Program-made: the position numbers and the translations under genes
Assembly (NCBI RefSeq): GCF_002934625.1
Contig: NZ_PTJD01000005.1
Location: 186,001-250,000, forward strand
Source of the DNA: Kineococcus xinjiangensis
GTDB taxonomy: Bacteria > Actinomycetota > Actinomycetes > Actinomycetales > Kineococcaceae
Direction of reading: 5' to 3'
DNA length: 64,000 nt
Notes under the pieces: generated by a model
Told to the model about the DNA's origin: nothing
What the model saw: the letters and a program-made list of their open reading frames with translations, nothing else
The model's database searches: none
Part shown: positions 1-7,016 of the stretch, one piece after another
Position numbering within the stretch: position 1 is the stretch's first letter
Layout: each line of letters opens with the position of its first letter

Positions 1-18
1 CCCGTGCGGGCCGGGAGC

Positions 19-64
19 GCGAACGGCGGGGGTGCCACCGTGAGGTGGCGCCCCCGCCGTTCGC
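19..64. terminator. Strong hairpin terminator of an upstream gene outside the window
   Basis: Arms at 19-39 and 44-64 pair over 21 positions (one G-U wobble) around a GTGA tetraloop. There is no U-tract, as is usual for actinobacterial hairpin terminators. It lies between the window edge and the tRNA and may work in both directions. Confidence 0.8.
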
Positions 65-100
65 TCGTGCGCACCGGCGCGTCGCGCCGGCCCTGCGAGG

Positions 101-174
101 TGCCCCGGGTGGGATTCGAACCCACACTGGATCGAGTTTGAGTCGATTGCCTCTGCCGATTGGGCTACCGGGGC
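101..174 (-). tRNA. tRNA-Leu (anticodon CAA), short variable loop
   Basis: Read on the minus strand the 74 nt fold as a full cloverleaf: acceptor stem GCCCCGG/CCGGGGC, positions 8-9 TA, D-stem GCCC/AGGC, anticodon stem ATCGA/TCGAT with loop CTCAAAC (anticodon CAA, reading UUG), a five-base variable loop CCAGT, T-stem GTGGG/CCCAC with TTCGAAT loop, and discriminator A. CCA is not encoded. Bacterial leucine tRNAs normally have a long variable arm and this one does not. The acceptor, D, anticodon and T stems are all well paired, so it is not obviously a pseudogene. Confidence 0.85.
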
Positions 175-282
175 GGCGGGAGCAACCCTAGCGAACGCGC
201 GGATCGGCGCCCCGGGCCGGGACTGCGGCGCCCCGTGCCGCCGGACGGTGGAGCGGGCGCGGAGCCGCCGCGGGCGCCCGAC

Positions 283-288
283 TAGGAT
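283..288 (+). promoter_or_regulatory. Leaderless -10 box for the ANTAR regulator
   Basis: TAGGAT lies 6 nt upstream of the GTG at 295, so transcription would start at or next to the start codon. No Shine-Dalgarno sequence is present. Confidence 0.6.
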
Positions 289-294
289 GCCGCC

Positions 295-918
295 GTGACG
301 AACGCACCTGAGGGCCCCACCGCTCCCGCCAGCCCCGCGCGCCGCGTGGTGGTCGCCGAGGACGAGGCGATCATCCGCCTGGACGTGGTGGAGATGCTGC
401 GCGAGGCCGGCTTCGACGTCGTGGGCGAGGCCGGTGACGGCGAGACCGCCGTCCAGCTGGCCGAGGAGCACCGCCCCGACCTCGTCGTGATGGACATCAA
501 GATGCCCGTGCTCGACGGCATCTCCGCGGCCGAGCGCATCGTCAAGGCCCGCATCGCCCCCGTGGTGCTGCTGACCGCCTTCTCCCAGGCCGAGCTCGTC
601 GAGCGCGCGCGCGACGCCGGCGCGATGGCCTACGTGGTGAAGCCCTTCACCGCGGCCGACCTGCTGCCCGCCCTGGAGATCGCCGTCAGCCGCCACCAGC
701 AGATCGTCGCGCTGGAGGAGGAGGTCGCCGACCTCGCCGACCGCTTCGAGACGCGCAAGCTCGTCGACCGGGCGAAGTCGAAGCTGCAGACGCAGTTCGG
801 CATGAGCGAGCCGGAGGCGTTCCGCTGGATCCAGAAGACGTCGATGGACAAGCGCCTGACCATGCGCGAGGTCGCCACGACCGTCATCAACGCGGGCGAG
901 GCGCGCTCCAAGGGCTGA
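295..918 (+). CDS. pdtaR: ANTAR-domain response regulator (PdtaR-like)
   Basis: Encodes 207 aa. The N-terminal receiver domain (about residues 17-135) has the acidic pair near AEDE, the phospho-acceptor D67 in VVMDIKMP, and a switch Thr and Lys (LLTAF, VKPF). A coiled linker leads to a C-terminal ANTAR RNA-binding domain (about 145-200) with the typical AKSKLQ and AFRWIQKTSM residues. Such proteins are phosphorylated by a histidine kinase and act by binding tandem hairpins in nascent RNA to prevent termination. The GTG start is chosen from the leaderless -10 box at 283 and the receiver domain beginning soon after. The cognate kinase is not in the window. The neighbourhood (tRNA-Leu upstream, polA-rpsA-coaE-uvrB downstream) resembles that of mycobacterial pdtaR (Rv1626). 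Confidence 0.93.
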   Translation: MTNAPEGPTAPASPARRVVVAEDEAIIRLDVVEMLREAGFDVVGEAGDGETAVQLAEEHRPDLVVMDIKMPVLDGISAAERIVKARIAPVVLLTAFSQAELVERARDAGAMAYVVKPFTAADLLPALEIAVSRHQQIVALEEEVADLADRFETRKLVDRAKSKLQTQFGMSEPEAFRWIQKTSMDKRLTMREVATTVINAGEARSKG

Positions 919-988
919 GTCGCACAACGGCTCTGTAACGGGGCGGTCAAACGTGTGGCGAATCGCCCCTGAAGGCGCACATTTTGCG

Positions 989-994
989 TATTGT
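989..994 (+). promoter_or_regulatory. Possible -10 box upstream of livK
   Basis: TATTGT stands out in an AT-richer patch (981-994) about 80 nt before livK. No good -35 hexamer is visible 17 nt upstream, so this is tentative. Confidence 0.35.
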
Positions 995-1072
995 CGCGGC
1001 GTCCGGGCCTGATGTGCCGGGACGCGGGGCACACCGTGGTGCCCCGGCCACACCGCTTCAGGAGGAGCCCTC

Positions 1073-2260
1073 GTGCGTCCAACCCTCAAGTTCCTCAGCC
1101 CGGTGGCCGCGGCCGCTCTCCTTCTCACGGCCTGCGGCGGTACGACGGGCGGCGACACCGAGACTCCCGCCCCCGGCTCGAGCGAGACCAGTGCCACCGG
1201 TGAAGGCGGCGGCGGCAGCTGCGACGGCGTCAAGATCGGCTTCTTCGGGGCCCTGACCGGCGACTACGCCAACCTCGGCCAGAACATCCGCAACGGCGTC
1301 GAGCTGGCCCTCAACGAGCACAACGCGGCCAACGCCGAGTGCCAGGTCGAGCTCGCCGACTTCGACTCCGCGGGCGCCCCCGACCAGGCCCCCGGTCTGG
1401 CCACCAAGGCGATCGGGGACGACAAGGTCCTCGGCATCGTCGGCCCTGCCTTCTCCGGCGAGTCCAAGGTCGCCAACCCGCTCTTCGCGGAGGCCGGGCT
1501 CGTGCACATCACCCCCTCGGCGACCAACCCCGCCCTGGCGGAGAACGGTTGGGAGACGTTCTTCCGCGTCCTCGGCAACGACGCCACGCAGGGCCCCGGC
1601 GCCGCGAAGTACATCAAGGACGTGCTGGGGGCCAAGAAGGTCGTCGTCATCGACGACGCCAGCGAGTACGGCAAGGGCCTCGCCGACATCGTGCGCGAGG
1701 ACCTCGGCGACCTGGTCGTGGAGAACGACACGATCCAGGCCAAGCAGACCGACTTCTCCGCGACCGTCAGCAAGGTCCGCGCGGCCGGTGCGGACGCCGT
1801 CTTCTTCGGGGGCTACTACCCCGAGGCCGGCCTGATGGTGAAGCAGCTGCGCGACGCCGGCATCGAGGCCACCTTCGTCACCGACGACGGCGCCAAGGAC
1901 GAGGGGCTCATCGTCGCCGGTGGCGAGGCCGCCAACGGCACCATCATCACCTGCCCCTGCCTGCCGCCCGAGGAGGCCGGCGGGACGTTCGCCCAGGACT
2001 ACGAGAAGGAGTTCGGCGCCCCGCCGGCCACCTACTCCGCCGAGGGCTACGACGCGGCGAAGGTCCTGCTCGACGGCATCGCCGAGGGCAAGACCGAGCG
2101 CGAGGCGCTGCTGTCCTACGTGGAGGACTACAACAAGGACGGCGTCACCAAGAAGCTCCAGTTCGACGAGCGCGGCGAGCCCTCCGAGGTCTCGGTCTGG
2201 GCCTACAAGGTGGAGAACGGTCAGATCGTGCCCGACCAGGAGATCAACGTGGCCTCCTGA
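1073..2260 (+). CDS. livK: Branched-chain amino-acid ABC transporter, substrate-binding lipoprotein
   Basis: Encodes 395 aa. An N-terminal signal peptide ends in a lipobox LTAC (C21), so the mature protein is a lipid-anchored extracellular receptor. It is followed by a Gly/Ser/Thr-rich linker and a type I periplasmic-binding fold beginning with KIGFFGALTGDYANLG, typical of the LivJ/LivK Leu/Ile/Val-binding family. GTG 1073 is preceded by AGGAGGAGC with good spacing. It is the first gene of livK-H-M-G-F. The exact ligand (branched-chain amino acids, urea, amides) cannot be told from sequence alone. A strong hairpin separates it from livH, which would favour higher expression of the binding protein than of the permeases. 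Confidence 0.92.
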   Translation: MRPTLKFLSPVAAAALLLTACGGTTGGDTETPAPGSSETSATGEGGGGSCDGVKIGFFGALTGDYANLGQNIRNGVELALNEHNAANAECQVELADFDSAGAPDQAPGLATKAIGDDKVLGIVGPAFSGESKVANPLFAEAGLVHITPSATNPALAENGWETFFRVLGNDATQGPGAAKYIKDVLGAKKVVVIDDASEYGKGLADIVREDLGDLVVENDTIQAKQTDFSATVSKVRAAGADAVFFGGYYPEAGLMVKQLRDAGIEATFVTDDGAKDEGLIVAGGEAANGTIITCPCLPPEEAGGTFAQDYEKEFGAPPATYSAEGYDAAKVLLDGIAEGKTEREALLSYVEDYNKDGVTKKLQFDERGEPSEVSVWAYKVENGQIVPDQEINVAS

Positions 2261-2283
2261 CGGTCCCTGACCCTTCACCTGCA

Positions 2284-2314
2284 GCGGGGTGCTCGCCACT
2301 GGCGGGCACCCCGC
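2284..2314 (+). terminator. Intercistronic hairpin between livK and livH
   Basis: Arms GCGGGGTGCTCGCCA (2284-2298) and TGGCGGGCACCCCGC (2300-2314) pair with one wobble and a very tight loop. Its place after the binding-protein gene suggests partial termination or 3'-end stabilisation of the livK message. Confidence 0.65.
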
Positions 2315-2338
2315 AGCCTGGACCCCCTGAGGTAGTCC

Positions 2339-3322
2339 GTGAGTCTTGCGACGTTCCTCGACCTGACCCTGTCCGGGTTGGTGGTCGGGGCCATCTACGC
2401 GCTGTTCGCCCTGGGGTACACCCTCGTCTACGGCGTCCTGCGCCTCATCAACTTCGCGCACTCCGAGGTCTTCATGTGGGGCAGCTTCGCCGCTGTCTGG
2501 CTGATGATGGCCATGGGTGCGCGCTCCGGCATGTCGATCCCGGCGGCCATCGGCTTCCTGCTGCTGGCCCTCATCGCGGCCATGGCGGTCAGCGGGGCCA
2601 TCGCCCTCGTCGTCGAGAAGGTGGCCTACTCCCGGCTGCGCCACAAGAACGCCCCGCCGCTGGTCGCACTCATCTCCGCGATCGGCGCCTCGTTCGTGCT
2701 GGCCGAGATCATGGGCCTGCGCGACAAGATCGCCGGCTGGGTCGGGCTCGACGGCGTGCTCGCCCCCTACGTCGCCCGCGCTCGCGACACGACGTCCTTC
2801 CCGAACCCGCTGCCCAACGTCACCCTCTTCGAGGTGGCGGACTTCCCCGTGCGCAGCAACCAGCTCATCGTGCTGTTCGCGGCGCTGATCATGATGGTCG
2901 CCCTCGACCAGTTCGTCCGCCGCTCCCGGCTCGGGCGCGGCGTGCGCGCGGTGTCGCAGGACCCGGAGGCGGCGGCGCTGATGGGCATCAACCGGGACCG
3001 GGTCATCCAGCTCACCTTCCTCCTCGGCGGCCTGATGGCGGGTGCGGCAGCGCTGCTGTACCTGATGCACATCGGCGTCACCCGGTTCAACGTGGGCTTC
3101 ATCCTGGGCATCAAGGCGTTCACCGCCGCGGTGCTGGGCGGCATCGGCAACATCCGCGGCGCGCTGCTCGGCGGGCTGACGCTGGGCCTGGCCGAGAACT
3201 ACGGCTCCCTCATCTTCGGCACCGAGTGGAAGGACGTCGTCGCCTTCTGCCTGCTGATCGTGGTGCTGCTCTTCCGCCCGACCGGCCTGCTCGGTGAGTC
3301 CCTCGGAAAGGCACGCGCATGA
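2339..3322 (+). CDS. livH: Branched-chain amino-acid ABC transporter permease LivH
   Basis: Encodes 327 aa with about eight hydrophobic membrane segments. Family signatures include YALFALGYTLVYGVLRLINFAH near the N-terminus and the EAA-like coupling segment around SQDPEAAALMGIN (about residues 214-226). It forms the membrane channel with LivM. The GTG at 2339 starts directly with the hydrophobic SLATFLDLTLSGL helix; GAGGTAG at 2330-2335 is a weak ribosome site. Its TGA overlaps the livM ATG (ATGA at 3319-3322), so the two are translationally coupled. Confidence 0.93.
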   Translation: MSLATFLDLTLSGLVVGAIYALFALGYTLVYGVLRLINFAHSEVFMWGSFAAVWLMMAMGARSGMSIPAAIGFLLLALIAAMAVSGAIALVVEKVAYSRLRHKNAPPLVALISAIGASFVLAEIMGLRDKIAGWVGLDGVLAPYVARARDTTSFPNPLPNVTLFEVADFPVRSNQLIVLFAALIMMVALDQFVRRSRLGRGVRAVSQDPEAAALMGINRDRVIQLTFLLGGLMAGAAALLYLMHIGVTRFNVGFILGIKAFTAAVLGGIGNIRGALLGGLTLGLAENYGSLIFGTEWKDVVAFCLLIVVLLFRPTGLLGESLGKARA

Positions 3323-4425
3323 GACGCTTCCTCGACGCGGTGGGCGATGCACCCCGCGGCGTGCGCATCGCCGGGCTCGTCGCCCTGGCCCTGCTCGCGT
3401 ACGCGCTGCCGCTGCTGAACCCGCCGATCATCACCACCCCCGAGAGCGACTTCCGCGCCGTCCTCTTCACCGTGGCGTCCTACGCCCTGGTGGCGCTCGG
3501 CCTGAACATCGTCCTCGGCTACGCCGGTCTGCTCGACCTGGGCTACGTCGGCTTCTACGCGGTCGGCGCGTACACCGTGGCGGTGTTCGGCTCGCTGCAC
3601 GGCAACCTGCCGTTCCCGCTGCTCATGGTGCTGGCTGTCTGCATCACCACGGCCTCGGGTCTGCTGCTGGGTGCCCCGACGCTGCGCGTGCGCGGTGACT
3701 ACCTCGCCATCGTGACCCTCGGGTTCGGCGAGATCATCCGGCTCGTCGCCCTGAACTCCGAGTGGCTCAACGGTGCCCGCGGCATCACGGGCATCCCGCG
3801 CCCGCCGAGCGTGGAGCTGTTCGAGATCCCGCGGCTGACGTGGGAAGGCTGGGTCGCCTACGTCGACCTGGGCGACAAGTCCGTCTTCATGAAGTTCGCG
3901 CTGCTGGACGCGACGCCCTACTACTGGCTGACCCTCACCGTCATCATCTTCGTCCTCTTCGCCGACGTGCTCCTGCAGCGCAGCCGCGTCGGGCGCGCGT
4001 GGGAGGCCACCCGCGAGGACGAGGAGGCCGCGGAGCTCAACGGCGTGCCGACGTTCCGGTTCAAGCTGCTCGCGTTCGCGATGGGTGCGTTCGTCGGCGG
4101 CATGTCCGGTGCGCTGTTCGCGAGCCGGCAGGGCTCCATCAACCCGGAGCCGTTCGTCATCCAGATCTCGATCCTGTTCCTCGCCGCCGTCGTCATCGGC
4201 GGCCAGGGCAACCGCTGGGGCGCCATCGTCGGCGCCATCGTGGTGGCCTACCTGCCGGAGCGCTTCCGCGAGGCCAGCGAGTTCCGGGTCCTGATCTTCG
4301 GCCTGGCGCTGCTGGTGCTGTCCAACTTCCGCCCGCAGGGCCTGCTGCCACCGCGGCGCAGGAGGCGGGTCAACCGGGAGACCGACCGGAAGCAGCAGAT
4401 GGAGGGAGGTGTCGTCCATGGCTGA
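3319..4425 (+). CDS. livM: Branched-chain amino-acid ABC transporter permease LivM
   Basis: Encodes 368 aa, hydrophobic with roughly nine to ten membrane segments. LivM-family residues are seen in ALGLNIVLGYAGLLDLGYV, the loop around LRVRGDYLAIVTLGFGEI, and the cytoplasmic coupling segment EDEEAAELNGV. It pairs with LivH. The start is coupled to livH by the ATGA overlap. The charged C-terminus (RRRRRVNRETDRK) runs past the start of livG, whose ATG lies 8 nt upstream of this stop codon. Confidence 0.93.
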   Translation: MRRFLDAVGDAPRGVRIAGLVALALLAYALPLLNPPIITTPESDFRAVLFTVASYALVALGLNIVLGYAGLLDLGYVGFYAVGAYTVAVFGSLHGNLPFPLLMVLAVCITTASGLLLGAPTLRVRGDYLAIVTLGFGEIIRLVALNSEWLNGARGITGIPRPPSVELFEIPRLTWEGWVAYVDLGDKSVFMKFALLDATPYYWLTLTVIIFVLFADVLLQRSRVGRAWEATREDEEAAELNGVPTFRFKLLAFAMGAFVGGMSGALFASRQGSINPEPFVIQISILFLAAVVIGGQGNRWGAIVGAIVVAYLPERFREASEFRVLIFGLALLVLSNFRPQGLLPPRRRRRVNRETDRKQQMEGGVVHG

Positions 4426-5236
4426 GACGACGGTCGACCGGGCGGGCGCGCACCGCGCGGAGTCCGCACCGCTGCTGCAGATGCAGCAGGTCACCCTCCG
4501 CTTCGGCGGCGTCGTGGCCCTCAACGAGGTCAGCTTCGAGATCCACCGCGGTGAGATCCTCGGGCTGATCGGGCCCAACGGCGCGGGGAAGACGACGTGC
4601 TTCAACGCCCTCACGGGGGTGTACCAGCCGACGTCCGGGCAGGTCGTCTTCGACGGCCAGCCGCTCGGGCGGCGCAAGCGGTACCAGATCAACCGCCTGG
4701 GCATCGCCCGCACGTTCCAGAACATCCGGCTGTTCCAGAACATGACGGCCCGGGAGAACGTCCTCGTCGGTGCCGACGCGCACCACCGCACGGGCGTCCT
4801 CAACGCGCTGTTCCGCCTGCCGCGGCACCGCCGCGAGGAGGCGGAGGGCCACCGGCTCGCCGACGAGCTGCTGGAGCTGATGGACCTCGGGCACCGGGGC
4901 GACGACCTGGCGCGCAACCTCTCCTACGGTGAGCAGCGCCGCCTGGAGATCGCCCGGGCGCTGGCCACGAAGCCGAAGCTGCTCTGCCTGGACGAGCCGG
5001 CCGCCGGCTTCAACCCGGTGGAGAAGCAGCGGCTGATGGACCTCATCCGCAGGGTGCGGGACATGGGCAACACGGTCCTGCTCATCGAGCACGACATGCG
5101 CCTGGTGATGGGCGTCACCGACCGCATCGTCGTGCTGGAGTTCGGCAAGAAGATCGCCGACGGCCGGCCCGAGCAGATCCAGAACGATCCCGCGGTCATC
5201 GCGGCCTACCTGGGGGTCGAGGATGACGAGTCCTGA
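4418..5236 (+). CDS. livG: Branched-chain amino-acid ABC transporter ATP-binding protein LivG
   Basis: Encodes 272 aa. It shows a Walker A GPNGAGKT, Q-loop, ABC signature LSYGEQRR, Walker B LLCLDEPAAG and switch His in LIEHDM, with the long insertion between Walker A and signature typical of LivG (RIARTFQNIRLFQNMTARENV). The ATG at 4418 is preferred over a GTG at 4409, because the GTG lies inside the GGAGGGAGGT ribosome-binding site (4401-4410). It overlaps livM by 8 nt and livF by 14 nt. Confidence 0.93.
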   Translation: MAETTVDRAGAHRAESAPLLQMQQVTLRFGGVVALNEVSFEIHRGEILGLIGPNGAGKTTCFNALTGVYQPTSGQVVFDGQPLGRRKRYQINRLGIARTFQNIRLFQNMTARENVLVGADAHHRTGVLNALFRLPRHRREEAEGHRLADELLELMDLGHRGDDLARNLSYGEQRRLEIARALATKPKLLCLDEPAAGFNPVEKQRLMDLIRRVRDMGNTVLLIEHDMRLVMGVTDRIVVLEFGKKIADGRPEQIQNDPAVIAAYLGVEDDES

Positions 5237-5990
5237 GACGTCGACGGCGCCGGAGCGCACGCTGGGGGAGCCGCTCCTCGTGGTGGAGGGGCTGTGCGTC
5301 AACTACGGGCGCATCGAGGCCATCCGCAACGTGGGCTTCCAGGTGCCGGAGCGGGGCATCGCCACCCTGATCGGCGCCAACGGGGCGGGGAAGACGACGA
5401 CGCTGAAGACGATCTCCGGCCTGCGCCCCGTGCGCGCCGGCCGGATCCTGTTCGAGGGGGAGGACATCACCAAGGTCCCCTCGCACAAGCTCGTCCAGCG
5501 CGGCATCTGCCAGTCGCCGGAGGGCCGGGGCGTGTTCCCGGGGATGACCGTCGAGGAGAACCTCGACATGGGCGCCTACTCCCGCAAGGACCGGCGCACC
5601 GGGGCGATCCGGGAGGACCGGGACCGGGTGTTCACCCTCTTCCCGCGCCTGCTGGAGCGGCGGAGCCAGTTCGCGGGCACCATGTCCGGCGGGGAGCAGC
5701 AGATGCTGGCCATCGGGCGCGCGCTGATGTCGCGGCCGAAGCTGATCCTGCTCGACGAGCCGTCGATGGGGCTCGCGCCGAAGCTCATCCAGCAGATCTT
5801 CACGATCATCAGGGAGATCAACGCCCAGGGCACCACGGTGCTGCTGGTGGAGCAGAACGCCATGCAGGCCCTGCGCACGGCGGACGTGGCCTACGTGCTG
5901 GAGACCGGCGAGGTCGTGCGCGAGGGCACGGGCGCCGCCCTCGCCGAGGACGACAGCATCAAGGCGGCCTACCTCGGCGGCGACGTCTGA
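5223..5990 (+). CDS. livF: Branched-chain amino-acid ABC transporter ATP-binding protein LivF
   Basis: Encodes 255 aa. Walker A GANGAGKT, LivF-type SPEGRGVFPGMTVEENL, signature MSGGEQQM, Walker B LILLDEPSMGLAP and switch residues LVEQNA are all intact. It heterodimerises with LivG to drive the transporter. The ATG at 5223 overlaps the end of livG, and a GGGGGTCGAGG purine run lies upstream. It is the last gene of the operon and is followed by a strong terminator. Confidence 0.93.
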   Translation: MTSPETSTAPERTLGEPLLVVEGLCVNYGRIEAIRNVGFQVPERGIATLIGANGAGKTTTLKTISGLRPVRAGRILFEGEDITKVPSHKLVQRGICQSPEGRGVFPGMTVEENLDMGAYSRKDRRTGAIREDRDRVFTLFPRLLERRSQFAGTMSGGEQQMLAIGRALMSRPKLILLDEPSMGLAPKLIQQIFTIIREINAQGTTVLLVEQNAMQALRTADVAYVLETGEVVREGTGAALAEDDSIKAAYLGGDV

Positions 5991-6006
5991 GGTCGGTCGA
6001 GGACCG

Positions 6007-6046
6007 CGCCGGCGGCCGGTGCCCTGCGGGGTGCCGGCCGCCGGCG
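6007..6046 (+). terminator. Terminator of the liv operon
   Basis: Arms at 6007-6024 and 6029-6046 pair over 18 positions (two wobbles) around a TGCG tetraloop. This is a very stable hairpin 16 nt after the livF stop. Confidence 0.85.
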
Positions 6047-6161
6047 TGTTCGACCCTGTTCGCAGGGCGTGGTGATCCACGTTCGGTGACGGTCGATGGG
6101 CGCAGCGTCGGGCGAACGGACTCCACCTGCCACGGACGCCGCAGAGGCCGTTCACGGGCCA

Positions 6162-6190
6162 TTTACGCCACGGCCGACGGGGCCTAGAGT
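6162..6190 (+). promoter_or_regulatory. SigA-type promoter for the GNAT gene at 6251
   Basis: TTTACG (6162-6167) and TAGAGT (6185-6190) are 17 nt apart. They would give a leader of roughly 55 nt before the GTG at 6251. Confidence 0.6.
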
Positions 6191-6250
6191 CGCCCCGGGC
6201 CGTCGTCTGCGGCCGTGGGCACGGGGGCCTGTCCGTTCGAGGAGGACGCT

Positions 6251-6925
6251 GTGGCACGACCTCCAGTGGAGGTGCGTCTGGCAACCACCGCTGATGTCGA
6301 CGCCCTGATGGAGCTGTACCAGCAGGCCCGCTACGAGCAGGTGCACCTGCGCACCCCCGTCGAGCAGGTCCGCACCCGGCTCGACCAGGCGCTGCGCGAC
6401 GGAGCGGTCCGGGTGCTGCTGGCGACCGTGGGGGAGCGCCCCGCCGGCTACGCCCTGCTGAGCCCCCATGCGCTGCTGCCCCTGACGGCGACTCCCGGCC
6501 CCTGCGTGGAGCACCTGCACGTCGTGCCCGAGATGCGCCGGCGCGGGGTCGGGCGCTGCCTGCTGCGGCGAGCCCTCGCGATGGCGCAGGAGGAGGGCGC
6601 CGAGGAGCTCTCGTGCACCGTCCTGCCGCAGGACCGCGAGTACACCCGCTACATGGCCCGCCTCGGCTTCGCGCCCGTCGTGGTGCGCCGGGCCGCGCCG
6701 CTGGCGGTGCTGCGCCGCAGGCTCTTCCCCGAGGACCCGGCCACCGAGGACGTGCTGGCCCGGCGACGGTCGCTGCGCGGGCGGCTGGCGCGCGCCCACG
6801 CAGCGGTCGTGGGCTCCGCCGGGGCGAGCCCCGCGCCGGAGGGGCTCGTGGCCCAGCGCAGGGAGCCGCGCCGGCGCGGCTCGCTGTCCGACGCCGTGAC
6901 CCCGACGGTGCAGTCGGCCTCCTGA
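6251..6925 (+). CDS. GNAT-family N-acetyltransferase
   Basis: Encodes 224 aa. The N-terminal 150 residues form a GNAT fold: EVRLATTADVDALMELY at the start and the acetyl-CoA-binding segment VVPEMRRRGVGRCLLRRALAMA (motif A, R-x-x-G-x-G/A), then a Y-x-R-L-GF-like end (YTRYMARLGFAPV). About 70 C-terminal residues are Arg/Ala/Pro rich and look disordered. GTG 6251 follows GAGGAGG with 5-6 nt spacing. The substrate is unknown. It lies between liv and polA on the same strand. Confidence 0.82.
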   Translation: MARPPVEVRLATTADVDALMELYQQARYEQVHLRTPVEQVRTRLDQALRDGAVRVLLATVGERPAGYALLSPHALLPLTATPGPCVEHLHVVPEMRRRGVGRCLLRRALAMAQEEGAEELSCTVLPQDREYTRYMARLGFAPVVVRRAAPLAVLRRRLFPEDPATEDVLARRRSLRGRLARAHAAVVGSAGASPAPEGLVAQRREPRRRGSLSDAVTPTVQSAS

Positions 6926-6986
6926 GCGCGGCCCCGCAGGAGCTCCTCCCCGCGGGCGCGAGACGCCGGGCGAACCTGCCCGCCCG

Positions 6987-7009
6987 GCGTCGGTGCCAGC
7001 ACCTACGCT
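6987..7009 (+). promoter_or_regulatory. RecA-NDp/PafBC-like promoter of polA
   Basis: GCGTCGGTG (6987-6995), 8 nt, then TACGCT (7004-7009), then GTG 7017. It matches the mycobacterial LexA-independent damage promoter (TTGTCRGTG-N8-TANNNT) at 7 of 9 upstream positions with the exact spacing. Confidence 0.6.
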
Positions 7010-7016
7010 GAGCGCC

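Noticed and set aside
20-63. Possible riboswitch or small RNA at the window start
   Set aside because: It is a simple long hairpin best read as a terminator.
1058-3352. Very long open frame on the minus strand opposite livK and livH
   Set aside because: Open antisense frames are expected at this GC content; composition is Gly/Arg/Glu/His filler, and the plus strand has clear liv genes.
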